This document shows positions 1 through 11,227 of a stretch of DNA of 64,000 bases, in pieces. The notes under the pieces were generated by a model. That model saw nothing but the letters and a program-made list of their open reading frames with translations. It ran no database searches and was not told where the DNA came from. Source of the DNA: Saccharomycopsis malanga (lineage: Eukaryota; Ascomycota; Saccharomycetes; Ascoideales; Saccharomycopsidaceae); assembly GCA_004014935.1 (NCBI GenBank), contig CP025323.1, positions 1,736,001-1,800,000 of the forward strand, in the 5' to 3' direction. The first letter of the stretch is position 1. The number at the start of each line of letters is the position of its first letter. The position numbers and the translations under genes are program-made.

Positions 1-839
1 GTTTCTGGGGAGAATCTCCGCTGGAAAGAGCTGAAAGCAGAAAGGATTGTGGAATTGGTGTTTACAAGGTCTCTTCCCGTTTCGTAAATTGCATCGACGG
101 TGTGTTGTTTTTGCGTGTTAGGATCAAAGGAAGTGTTGGCTGTTTTGAGTGCTTGGAAGAGATTATAAGTGGTGTTTGGTTTGACATGAACGGCCACCCA
201 ATACAACTGATGATGAATGAGTTTATGAATCTCCTCGGTGCTGTTGAAAAAACCGTCCGGATGTCTGACACTGTGATGATGCTGTTCAAACTCGGTGGAA
301 TCATATACAATGTAGTTACCAGCATGTTTCAACTCAGGCGATTCTGCAATCTCCCTGACAAGGTTTCCTACGAGTGGCTCGACGCCCTGCACCTGTTCGT
401 CCTCAATAACTACCAACATTTTGATTCTATGGTAATGGCTGGACCGTTTATACTGTGCTCCCCAGTATATGGAAAACACCACCAATAGACACACTGAAAT
501 AATGGCCCAGTTCTTCAAAAAAGCCATCACCAAATTCTTTCTTTCTTTAGACACTTTGGACGAAAAGAAACCATGGGTAGATGATCCGCTTTTCATGCTG
601 CCACTTCTTTCCAACTTGGGCCCCTCTTTGCCTTGGTTTTTGGCCTCTGCTAAAGCACCAGCCCGGACTGGATCACCAGCCTCTGCAGCCTTCTCAACAT
701 CATCAACATTCGACTGCGAATACACCCTGGATATGGAGTCTGTGCCTATAAAATCGTCTTCTCTATCAGCAGGAGAATACTCTTCAACTTCCCGAGACTC
801 CTGGTCCGTCTTGCCATGTTCAGTCGAATCACTGCTCAT
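1..839 (-). CDS. SNG1: SNG1-like DUF3533 membrane protein (3' end beyond window)
   Basis: The reverse strand is open from an ATG at 837-839 to the left edge, giving 279 codons with the C-terminal part missing. The first ~100 residues are polar, acidic and Ser-rich (start MSSDSTEHGKTDQESREVEE). A transmembrane segment at about residues 103-125 is followed by SIYWGAQYKR and then an extracytosolic stretch starting MLVVIEDEQ. A single N-terminal TM followed by this motif is typical of the DUF3533/Sng1 family, whose S. cerevisiae member is linked to nitrosoguanidine resistance and lipid asymmetry. The remaining TM segments would lie outside the window. The start is the first ATG and no in-frame upstream ATG is seen. 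A 57-bp minisatellite lies about 250 bp upstream. The family call is fairly secure; orthology to SNG1 itself is inferred from memory of the family. Confidence 0.75.
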   Translation of the reverse strand, partial: MSSDSTEHGKTDQESREVEEYSPADREDDFIGTDSISRVYSQSNVDDVEKAAEAGDPVRAGALAEAKNQGKEGPKLERSGSMKSGSSTHGFFSSKVSKERKNLVMAFLKNWAIISVCLLVVFSIYWGAQYKRSSHYHRIKMLVVIEDEQVQGVEPLVGNLVREIAESPELKHAGNYIVYDSTEFEQHHHSVRHPDGFFNSTEEIHKLIHHQLYWVAVHVKPNTTYNLFQALKTANTSFDPNTQKQHTVDAIYETGRDLVNTNSTILSAFSSFQRRFSPE

Positions 840-1084
840 TTTTGCTGTTAAACAACGTTTGGATTCCTCAGCAATGTAAAAACCCTACAGAATTGCTCAC
901 TGTGCTAATTTCCACCTGTTCCTACCTCTCCTATATATATATACTACTGTATTGTAAATATAAGGAATTACTAATACCTGTTTTTCGCCAATTTCTTAGC
1001 GGATTTAACGGCCAAAAACCATTATCCAGCGGAGTTAATTCCGTGAACTTGGGCCGTATTTTGAAGGAAATAACTGATTTACCA

Positions 1085-1412
1085 GCAACGGTTATAATGG
1101 TCTTTTTGGTTTGTAATAAATACAAGTAGAAAATCAATTGTTTATAAGCAACGGTTATAATGTTCTTTTTAATTTGTTATCAAGCTAAAAATTAACTGTT
1201 CATAAGCAACGGTTATAATGTTCTTTTAATTTGTTATCAAGTTGGAATTTAATTGTTTATAAGCAACGGTTATAATGATCTTTTGATTTGTTATCAAGCA
1301 GAAAATCAATTGTTTAGAAGCAACGGTTATAATGTTCTTTTAATTTGTATCAAGTTGGAATTTAATTGTTTATAAGCAACGGTTATAATGATCTTTTGAT
1401 TTGTAATAAAAC
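1085..1412. repeat. 57-bp minisatellite upstream of SNG1-like gene
   Basis: Six imperfect tandem copies, each starting with GCAACGGTTATAATG, begin at 1085, 1148, 1206, 1263, 1320 and 1376 (spacing 56-63 bp). The rest of each unit is an AT-rich stretch resembling TTTGTTATCAAG followed by a variable spacer. It lies in the presumed promoter of the divergently read SNG1-like gene. Copy number is likely variable. Confidence 0.9.
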
Positions 1413-1461
1413 CAAGCAGGTAATTTGTCAGCAAGGGGTTGACAGTTTATCGTTGCCATAA

Positions 1462-1622
1462 TGATAATAATATCTTATATTTCGAGCTCAGTAAGTATCA
1501 GTTTCGTATATATGCGCCTTGTCTAAAGGGACTTGATAAGACCCAATCAGGCCATAATCTTCTCATCCTTGAGCTAAGTAAGCACTAGACTTTGGTCTAG
1601 GTCATGCTTCAGAAAGTTGCAT
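1462..1622 (-). mobile_element. SINE-A copy, lacks tRNA-like head
   Basis: Reverse-oriented tail and body of the dispersed SINE-A family: AATAATATCTTATATTTCGAG, then the CAGTTTCGTATATA block, the ACTTGATAAGACCCAATC block and the TAAGCACTAGACTTTGGTC block. The tRNA-like head is absent, which fits a 5'-truncated copy. No clear target-site duplication was found. Confidence 0.75.
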
Positions 1623-2167
1623 TTATGTAGGAAATCCAACCCCTTAGGTCTTTTTATGTTTATCAAGATTATCCGCTAAATTATCTGCCCCAATGGCAAC
1701 TCTGAACAATAATGAAAACCACAACATATAGATAATAAACAATGAAGGTTGACACAACCTATCCTCAGTGGTAGTAGCTATACTACTCATCACAAATTTT
1801 CCAATTTGACTCCCACTGCGGTTTAGGAGTATCAAAAAGTATATTTTTTTCAATATTGATAAATATGTATTTCAATAATCAGAACACGCCCTCTTGTAAG
1901 TATGCATCTTGAAACCTAAGACTGCTGGGGTATTCAGAATACATTTTGATAGGCAACTGTAATATCAAGATGGATTTGCATTGAACGGAGAATGATTAAA
2001 ACGATAGCTGGCTATATAAAAAAAAGTGTAAAATAAAGAGGCACTTGAGTGTTTAGTGGTTGGAACAATGAGGTAAGTGAAACGGTACTCTCAGGTTCTA
2101 GACGACTGTGTAGACTCGGATCTGTAGCTAAACAATGGCGTTGACTAAGTACCGATAGGTAAGTCTA
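1623..2167. other. Intergenic stretch, no gene seen
   Basis: Short reverse-strand frames are present (for example around 1644-1853) but show no recognisable protein. The stretch is AT-rich sequence between two SINE-A copies. No RNA gene was recognised. Confidence 0.6.
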
Positions 2168-2446
2168 TAATAATGATAATAATCCTATATTTCGGACCCA
2201 GCACATATCAGATTCGTATATACGCGCTATGTGTAAAGGGATTTGGTAAAACCCATTGGGAAAAAACTCAAGTATGTCCCGGTCCTAGTTATATAATATT
2301 CATTTCGTAGATTATTATCAAAGTAACTATTTACTTTATTTTCTATTAAAAATTACATTTTTTCTGCTGTACTTAATAATCGAATTATAGATTTTACTCC
2401 ATAATTCTCATCTACCAGAGCACTATCCACTGAGCCATCCGGCGTT
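2168..2446 (-). mobile_element. Diverged or interrupted SINE-A copy
   Basis: The tail and 3' body are at 2168-2270 (TATTTCGGACCCAGCACATA, then the TACGCGCTATGTGTAAAGGG block). A head-like fragment with the reverse of the A box (CCACTGAGCCATCCGG) is at 2409-2446. The sequence between them does not match the family consensus, so this is either one copy with unrelated sequence inside it or two fragments. Confidence 0.55.
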
Positions 2447-2779
2447 TGTCAAAGCCCAGTGATTAAGACAAACAGTGATAAACAAGTTACAGGAAAAATT
2501 CACAGAGTACTCAAATTAGAGTAAGTGTTAATTACTAAACAAAAGCTAATAAAAACAGATAGATATTGAAATGGTAGAAAATAGAACTAATAATAAAAAA
2601 AGAGAATAAAAGAACACATGATACTAATATGCAATGAAAAGAGAATTGGAGACAGACATGACATATGCTGATATCCGTTCTATAAGGGATCTTTCTCTAT
2701 TAATAGTAAGAGAAGAATTTTGTTAGATCTTTGATACATCTATGTGAAAGATGCGACATCTAGACTTGATGTCACTATT

Positions 2780-5253
<2,474 letters not shown>

Positions 5254-8200
5254 ATGTCGGTTATCAAAGTGGTAGGAAAGCTCAGGCGGTCTAAATTGTT
5301 TATAACGTTTGCGGCTATAATAGTGATCTATTTATGCTTTTCTACCATTCTATACAGGTCAGATTCGGTGGAATCGGTGGTGGTTGTTGATGGTAAGACG
5401 GGGGTGAAGGCTGTGCAGTCTAAATTGAAGCAAGCCGTGAGTAATAATGAAGTGGAAGATGATACGGAAAATGTGTTCAAGGAGCCCGAAGTGCCCACGT
5501 TGATTAATTTTGATCTCCATGATGTAGTTACGTATATAAAGTCGTTTTTCCAGGACCAGGAGTCGGCCCTACGGCACAAGTTGGCGTCGTATTACAAGTA
5601 TTTGAAGGCAACGGACCAGTTGTCACGCAGTGCTACGATCAACAAGAACTCTGAGATTGAGATCGACAACTTTGAGTATGCGGATTACAACGTGAGGGTT
5701 CCCGACGTTTATTTGGGCAGGTACAGGGGCAGCGAGGCGTTGCCAATAGTGGCAAACTACGACATTCGCTTTACTGTAGCAGTGTACCTTCATTATATCA
5801 AGACACGGCTAGACGAGGCCAACAGAGACAGCAGCAAGTTGACGTTTGATGTAGACATTCCGTTCCACTGGTACGACTGGGTGGATATCACGGCTCTCAA
5901 CAAGTATATTTTGTTCAATAACGATCCTTATATAAGCGGCGAGGACAAGCAAAAGTACGATTGCAGCTATGTGAGCACTAATTTGGTCAGAAATTTCGGA
6001 GACCATGGCGAGGCCGAGCCACTGCGTGATCCTCGTGAAATCAAGTATGATCCCAAGACGTTTTGTAGGAATCTCGACAAGATCACCGATTTGGCCCTGG
6101 ATTACGACCAAAACCGTAACTCATCGATCAATTTCAATGTGTTCAAATGGACTCGCAAATCCTCTATCCGTGCCAAAATGCTACAAAGCAGATCGTATCT
6201 ATATTCTGGCGCGCCTACTCCAGCTTCCATAATTTTTCTTGTCGATTCCAACTTTGAAATTGGTAAGCAAAAACGAACAGTCGACAATGTGAGCAAAAAC
6301 AAACGAACATTTGACAATGTGAGCAAAGACAAACAAACTGTCGACAATGTAGATTTCAGTAAAGGCAAACAAACTGTCGACAATGTTGATTTCAGCAAAA
6401 ACAAACGAACTATCGACAATGTAGATTCCATTGTAGATCTCAACAAAGACAAAAGGGTCAACAACATATTGGCATACGAGTTTCCCGTCCAACAGGGCAA
6501 CACAGTGGGGCATGGCAAGAAACTCTTGGAAAGTTACGAAGAGATGGTGAAACCGTTTCTAGATCATCTTGAAGAGAACCCCGACTCCATTGTGAATCCG
6601 TTGCAAAGCTTGCAATCATTGGTCGAAGCGTATCCGCCAGACAAGTTTGACGAGGATCCCGAGGAAAACGACCATGAAATCCTTGTAGACAATGAAGATC
6701 TCACGATGAAATTGTCCACCAAAGCGTTTGAATACGACCATAAACAAGAGATTGCCGACTTGGTTGCAAAACTACAGGCCCAAGATAGTGCCCAGCTCGC
6801 ACAAAGTCCCCGGAAACATTTGAAATACAAAAAAGAGCAAACCCATTTGGATTCATTGGTCTTCTCCAAAAACAGCAAACCTTTGACCGTAAAGAAACAC
6901 TTCCACGAAGTGCCCATAGCCTCCACTTCTGACAGCGAAGACGCCAAGAAAAACAAGGCCGGGGGCCATTATGACTGGCGCTTTTTCAACGGTATCATTG
7001 AGTCCGAGTTGGAAACCAGAAGAACGTTGCACCATTTGCTCCGGTCCTTTCTCAAGTTCACATACGCTAAAAACATCCCCACCTGGTTGGCCCACGGCTC
7101 CTTGTTGTCCTGGTACTGGAATGGAATGAACTTTCCTTGGGATTACGACATCGACGTCCAGATGCCTATCAAGGACTTGCACAAGTTCTGCAAGTTGTAC
7201 AACAATACGTTGGTGGTGGAGAATATCAACGATGGTTTTGGCCGGTTTTTTGTTGATTGCGGTGCGTATTTGACTCACAGAACCAAAGAGTTTGGCAAAA
7301 ACAATATTGATGCCCGATTTATAGACGTAGACAAAGGCATCTATATTGATATCACCGGGTTGGCCTTGACCGAAGCCCAGTTGCCTAAAAAGTACCAGAA
7401 TTACCGTAAAAGAGACACTAATGGAATTGTATCGCTAAAAGACCGAAAATACCCGTTTTTCATCCACCACAACTCAACTCTCCAGGCAAGAAACCCCGCC
7501 GTCATTAAACCAGCACCCATCACCCCAGCCAGAATCGTCAAGAGTTATAAAGACGGCCTAACTCCACAGCAACGATACGCCAAAAACGCCCGGTTGCAAG
7601 TCTACAACTGTAAAAATAACCATTTTGTATTCTATAACCAGCTATCCCCGTTGAAACTCACCGTCATTGAAGGAACCAAAGGATTTGTTCCGTTGAATTT
7701 CAAACAACTCCTCAAAGACGAATACCACAGCTCCTCGTTAACGTCCCAATACTTTGCCAAGCATTTTTTTGTCAAAAAATTAAGACTTTGGGTCCCAGCA
7801 GCTTCATTCAAAGCCTTTTTCAAAAAATTGATCAAAGATGGAAATTCTCATTACAAAAAATCTCTTTCAAAGAATTTGTACGCCATCGATAATGACATTT
7901 CTGATCTTCTTAAATTTTTGGAGTTTGACGAAAGCGTCCTTCGCTCATACTATTTGAATCAACGCATCGCCAAACAACACGAAGCAGAAATGTTAGCATT
8001 AAACGAAGGATCCTCTACAAAACATATTCTCCTCAGTAACATTGAATTCAAACCAATCTTAAAAGACCATTTCTTACACACCAAAAATGATTTGGCCAGT
8101 GCTGACGAAGAATATAATGGTGAAAACATGTACGATTCAGTAAAGGGAACATTCCAAATGGACCAAATGACCGGAGATGAAGACGAGGTTGTTTCTAATG

Positions 8201-8382
8201 GTGCCGGTATTGGCGAAATCAATATGGCAGATCCTCCTAATGGTAATTCTTTGCCAGAAGATGATACTAATGGTAAGTTTCTGCCAAACGATGATACACT
8301 TTTCAAAAAACATGATTCAAATGGTCTTGACGATGATGAGTCTTTTAAAGCAGGTGTCAAAAATCCAGATGCACATGTTTGA
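5254..8382 (+). CDS. MNN4: Mnn4-like LicD-family protein, mannan phosphorylation
   Basis: A 1042-residue type II Golgi-type membrane protein. The start chosen is the ATG at 5254; the in-frame sequence upstream has no ATG. A short basic tail is followed by one TM segment at about residues 16-34 and a long lumenal part. Around residues 337-400 there are at least five imperfect copies of a unit resembling K-R/Q-T-V-D-N-V. From about residue 570 comes the LicD/Mnn4 domain: HYDWRFFNG, WLAHGSLLSWYWNG, and the acidic metal or nucleotide-sugar motif WDYDID at residues 629-634, then DARFIDVDKGIYIDITGL. The family promotes mannosylphosphate transfer to cell-wall glycans. The acidic tail has NGNSLPEDDT and NGKFLPNDDT repeats. 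Many yeasts have several MNN4 paralogues, so one-to-one orthology is not certain. Confidence 0.85.
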   Translation: MSVIKVVGKLRRSKLFITFAAIIVIYLCFSTILYRSDSVESVVVVDGKTGVKAVQSKLKQAVSNNEVEDDTENVFKEPEVPTLINFDLHDVVTYIKSFFQDQESALRHKLASYYKYLKATDQLSRSATINKNSEIEIDNFEYADYNVRVPDVYLGRYRGSEALPIVANYDIRFTVAVYLHYIKTRLDEANRDSSKLTFDVDIPFHWYDWVDITALNKYILFNNDPYISGEDKQKYDCSYVSTNLVRNFGDHGEAEPLRDPREIKYDPKTFCRNLDKITDLALDYDQNRNSSINFNVFKWTRKSSIRAKMLQSRSYLYSGAPTPASIIFLVDSNFEIGKQKRTVDNVSKNKRTFDNVSKDKQTVDNVDFSKGKQTVDNVDFSKNKRTIDNVDSIVDLNKDKRVNNILAYEFPVQQGNTVGHGKKLLESYEEMVKPFLDHLEENPDSIVNPLQSLQSLVEAYPPDKFDEDPEENDHEILVDNEDLTMKLSTKAFEYDHKQEIADLVAKLQAQDSAQLAQSPRKHLKYKKEQTHLDSLVFSKNSKPLTVKKHFHEVPIASTSDSEDAKKNKAGGHYDWRFFNGIIESELETRRTLHHLLRSFLKFTYAKNIPTWLAHGSLLSWYWNGMNFPWDYDIDVQMPIKDLHKFCKLYNNTLVVENINDGFGRFFVDCGAYLTHRTKEFGKNNIDARFIDVDKGIYIDITGLALTEAQLPKKYQNYRKRDTNGIVSLKDRKYPFFIHHNSTLQARNPAVIKPAPITPARIVKSYKDGLTPQQRYAKNARLQVYNCKNNHFVFYNQLSPLKLTVIEGTKGFVPLNFKQLLKDEYHSSSLTSQYFAKHFFVKKLRLWVPAASFKAFFKKLIKDGNSHYKKSLSKNLYAIDNDISDLLKFLEFDESVLRSYYLNQRIAKQHEAEMLALNEGSSTKHILLSNIEFKPILKDHFLHTKNDLASADEEYNGENMYDSVKGTFQMDQMTGDEDEVVSNGAGIGEINMADPPNGNSLPEDDTNGKFLPNDDTLFKKHDSNGLDDDESFKAGVKNPDAHV

Positions 8383-8933
8383 TTAGTTTGTATAGTGTTT
8401 CCCATGCATTGTTTGAACAGTGTTTCTTATAGAGTGTCTTGAATAATTTCTTAAAAGTATTCAAGAACCAAATTGATAGATTAGCCTTGACAAACTTTGC
8501 GACTTTTTTTATTAGATTAGAATTTGATTATAGAGCAAAGTTTAACTACGCTACATTATTAACGACTACTTTTTGTTGGTTACGCATGTTTCATGTTTTT
8601 CATATGACCAGCAAAGTTGTTTCCATTCCCATACCATTCAATATATAAATTCGTTCAATATCAAGCATCAAGTTGTAAAACAAAAACAAAAACCTGACGC
8701 TAGTTGAGTGGATAATACTCCAAAAAAGACCTGGCAGGCTCAAGGGTACGAAAATTATCCACAACAATACTGATCTCCTAGACAGCTCAATTATAGGCGT
8801 AGTATCTTTCGTAGATTATCCAACAATCCTTTTTTTCTGCTAATACCCTTTGCAAAAAATGGGCATGTTATTTGCCAAATTATATTCTCGAGAAATAAAG
8901 ATGTTTTCTCTTTTTAACTAAAATATGACTAAA
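8383..8933. other. Intergenic stretch, possible SINE-A short-form remnant
   Basis: No gene seen. A weak match to the short SINE-A form (AAAAAAGACCTGGCAGGCTC then AAGGGTACGAAAATTATCC) lies at about 8706-8762, lacking both a clear head and tail. The small frame at 8439-8648 shows no protein family. Confidence 0.45.
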
Positions 8934-9438
8934 TGCCTTACTATTGCCAAGTGGCCAAGTTGGTTGAGCCATCATGCGCCACGCAAAACAAGTGTGGCGT
9001 TCCTCACTTTGGGTTTTGGGACTCGATTCGCACTGTTGACGTTTTGGAGTAATCAGCAAAGGTTTTATAGGATTAGATCAGTGTTTTCCAAGTTGTTTTG
9101 ATTCAAAAAAACAGACAATAACATTTTGAATTTGTTGCTATATTCTGGTACCATTTTTAGTGAAAATTACTAGATTTTTAAATATGTATTTTATATAACC
9201 GAAAACTGTCAACTTTGACAAAAAGTAGACTCTTCCAAGTCATATTCTAGAGTCTTTACAGTAACCCAAATCATACAAAAATTATATTTCCATACTCTGT
9301 AAATTCTAAAGTTGAATGAGCTTTTATTTCAAAGGAACGCGTATTTCAAGAACTAAAAAAGTCTAGTTTATTAGAGGATCTCAGAGAAACTTATATTCAA
9401 TAATGGCCATTATATATTGTGAAGCTAGCATATTTTAA
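8934..9438 (+). repeat. Dispersed repeat family 2, copy A
   Basis: Starts near TGCCTTACTATTGCC and shares long blocks with copies at 35097-35812 (reverse) and 39716-40213: CATGCGCCACGCAAAA, AAGTGTGGCG..TCCTCACTTT, GACTCGATTCGC, TTTTGGAGTAATCAGCAAA, GACAAAAAGT, TCATATTCTAGAGTCTTTAC and TTTCCATACTCTGTAAAT. It ends near CTAGCATATTTT. It is the most diverged of the three. An A-box-like TGGCCAAGTTGG at the start and a B-box-like ACTCGATTC about 75 bp on suggest a tRNA-like origin, but class and ends are not established. Confidence 0.75.
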
Positions 9439-9589
9439 GGGAGTTGATTAAGTGTAATGATCTCTTTAACAAACTTTATACTTCTGTTCAAGGGGGTACA
9501 TTTACAAAAACTTTGGCTGTTGTTTTACCAAAATTTGTAAGATAAGCTTTAGTTTTTAATACAACAGCATGTCAATTGTGTTTTCCACA

Positions 9590-9676
9590 CTGAGTTTTAT
9601 CAAGTTCCTTTAGACATAGTGCGTATATACGAATCTGATATTTATTGTGCTTGAAATGTAAGATATTATTATTATA
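9590..9676 (+). mobile_element. SINE-A 3' fragment
   Basis: Contains only the 3' blocks: TTCCTTTAGACATAGTGCGTA, ATACGAATCTGATATTTATTG, TGCTTGAAATGTAAGATATT and a short ATT tail. It is 5'-truncated and lies about 280 bp upstream of STE14. Confidence 0.75.
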
Positions 9677-9952
9677 TACCTGATTTATCATACTTAACAA
9701 AAGGTGTGATTTGAAAAGCTCGTACATTGAGAAAAGTAAGGTTTTTACCAGATAACAAATTATACTTTAGATGCCTTTTCAACAGTGAATATCACTGAAA
9801 ACTATCAACTTGTTCATCGTATATATCCATTGAAAGTTCCGAAAAGGTAACTGGAAACGCGCATTGAAAAATACAAATATCGGCACCTCATATGCCATAT
9901 ATATAGAGCCAATTACCAGCCCATCTTTCAACACCTGCGAATTAGTTAGCCA

Positions 9953-10642
9953 ATGACAAGTGCTAATATACAAGAAAACCGTCCTGAGGTGATAACTGTG
10001 CAAGCTGCGGGCTTGGGAGTGGTTTTTGGACTCTCCGTAGCACTTATACCTCAGCTAACATTTTATCCATTTGTAGTATATACTGCTGCTCTAGCAGTGT
10101 TCCATTTCCTTGAATATTGGATAACTGCTCGCTACAGTTCGTCCAAAGTGAATGAAGATTCGTTTCTTCTCAACCACAGTGGCTCGTATCTTGCGGCACA
10201 TGCTGCGGCGATGCTTGAAACGTGGCTTGAGCTACATTTGTTTCCTGAGACCAAGCTCCAATATGGTGTTCGAGGCTGGTGTTTTTGTATAGGGCTTGTG
10301 ATAATGGTTTTGGGCCAAACCCTTCGCTCTTTAGCAATGAAAACAGCAGGCGAATCGTTCTCACATGTCATAGCAACCGAACATAAACACCAACATGTAC
10401 TAGTTACCTCTGGGGTGTATAAAATATCACGACATCCTAGTTATGCTGGTTATTTCTGGTGGGCAGTGGGCAGCCAAATAATGCTAGCAAATCCAGTATG
10501 TGTCATGGGCTTTGCAGTGGTGTTGTTCAAGTTTTTCAACCGAAGAATTCCTTATGAAGAGGCATACTTGTTGGCCTTCTTTAAAGATGATTATGTCCGT
10601 TATAGAAAACAAAAGAGTGTATTAATACCATTTATCAAATGA
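9953..10642 (+). CDS. STE14: Protein-S-isoprenylcysteine O-methyltransferase Ste14
   Basis: A 229-residue multi-pass ER membrane enzyme that methylates the C-terminal prenylcysteine of CAAX proteins (Ras, a-factor, Rho types) using S-adenosylmethionine. The family signature is clear: GVYKISRHPSYAGYFWWAVG (RHPxYxGxFxW) followed by the C-terminal FNRRIPYEEAYLLAFF block and YVRYR. Length fits the yeast enzyme (about 239). There are five to six hydrophobic segments. The start is the first ATG. Its last ~12 codons plus the following 3' flank are repeated downstream (10851-11150). RCE1, which acts just before it in the same pathway, lies about 10 kb away, and a CAAX-tailed protein (YCP4-like) about 25 kb away. 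Confidence 0.96.
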   Translation: MTSANIQENRPEVITVQAAGLGVVFGLSVALIPQLTFYPFVVYTAALAVFHFLEYWITARYSSSKVNEDSFLLNHSGSYLAAHAAAMLETWLELHLFPETKLQYGVRGWCFCIGLVIMVLGQTLRSLAMKTAGESFSHVIATEHKHQHVLVTSGVYKISRHPSYAGYFWWAVGSQIMLANPVCVMGFAVVLFKFFNRRIPYEEAYLLAFFKDDYVRYRKQKSVLIPFIK

Positions 10643-11150
10643 TTGCCGAGTAGTTTTTCAATGACTACCTAATTAATGTTGTAATGATTTTGTAAAAATA
10701 GCATTTGAAGCCATTTCTAATGTATACAGTAGTCTTATATTTTGGATATGTTAGAGTTTATTTGAAAGTGATATTTACCTTTTCTGTTCTATTTCATTAA
10801 GCATTATTAAACGTTTCCATGCTCTTAGGCTATTACAATACCAAACAGTGCCATTTATCAAATGATTGCCAATTACTTTATAGAAAATAAACGAGCGTAT
10901 CAATATTATTTATCAAATGATTGCCGAGTACTTTATGGAAAACAAAAGAGTGTATTAATACCATTTATAAAATGATTGCCGAGTAGTTTTTCAATGACTA
11001 CTTAATGTTGTAATGATTTTGTAAAAATAGCATTTGAATATGTTAAAGTTTATTCGAAAGTGATATTTACCTTTTCTGTTCTATTTCATTACTCATTATT
11101 AAACGTTTCCAGGTTCTTACACTATTACATTACCAAACAGTCGTAAGTCG
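10601..11150 (+). repeat. Tandem duplications of the STE14 3' end and terminator region
   Basis: The end of STE14 (AACAAAAGAGTGTATTAATA, then CCATTTATCAAATGATTGCC at the stop) recurs at about 10882-10925 as a diverged short copy and at 10934-10985 as a near-exact copy. The third copy carries the same downstream sequence as the gene itself (AGTTTTTCAATGACTAC, ATGTTGTAATGATTTTG, GTGATATTTACCTTTTCTG, TTAAACGTTTCCA) to about 11150. The duplicated coding ends have no start and should not be translated. This looks like local segmental duplication, not a mobile element. Confidence 0.88.
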
Positions 11151-11227
11151 TTGATTAGATGTGCCAAAAAGGCATCAACAAATGTATAGAAAATTAAAAT
11201 ACATAAAATGATACAGAATATTACACC

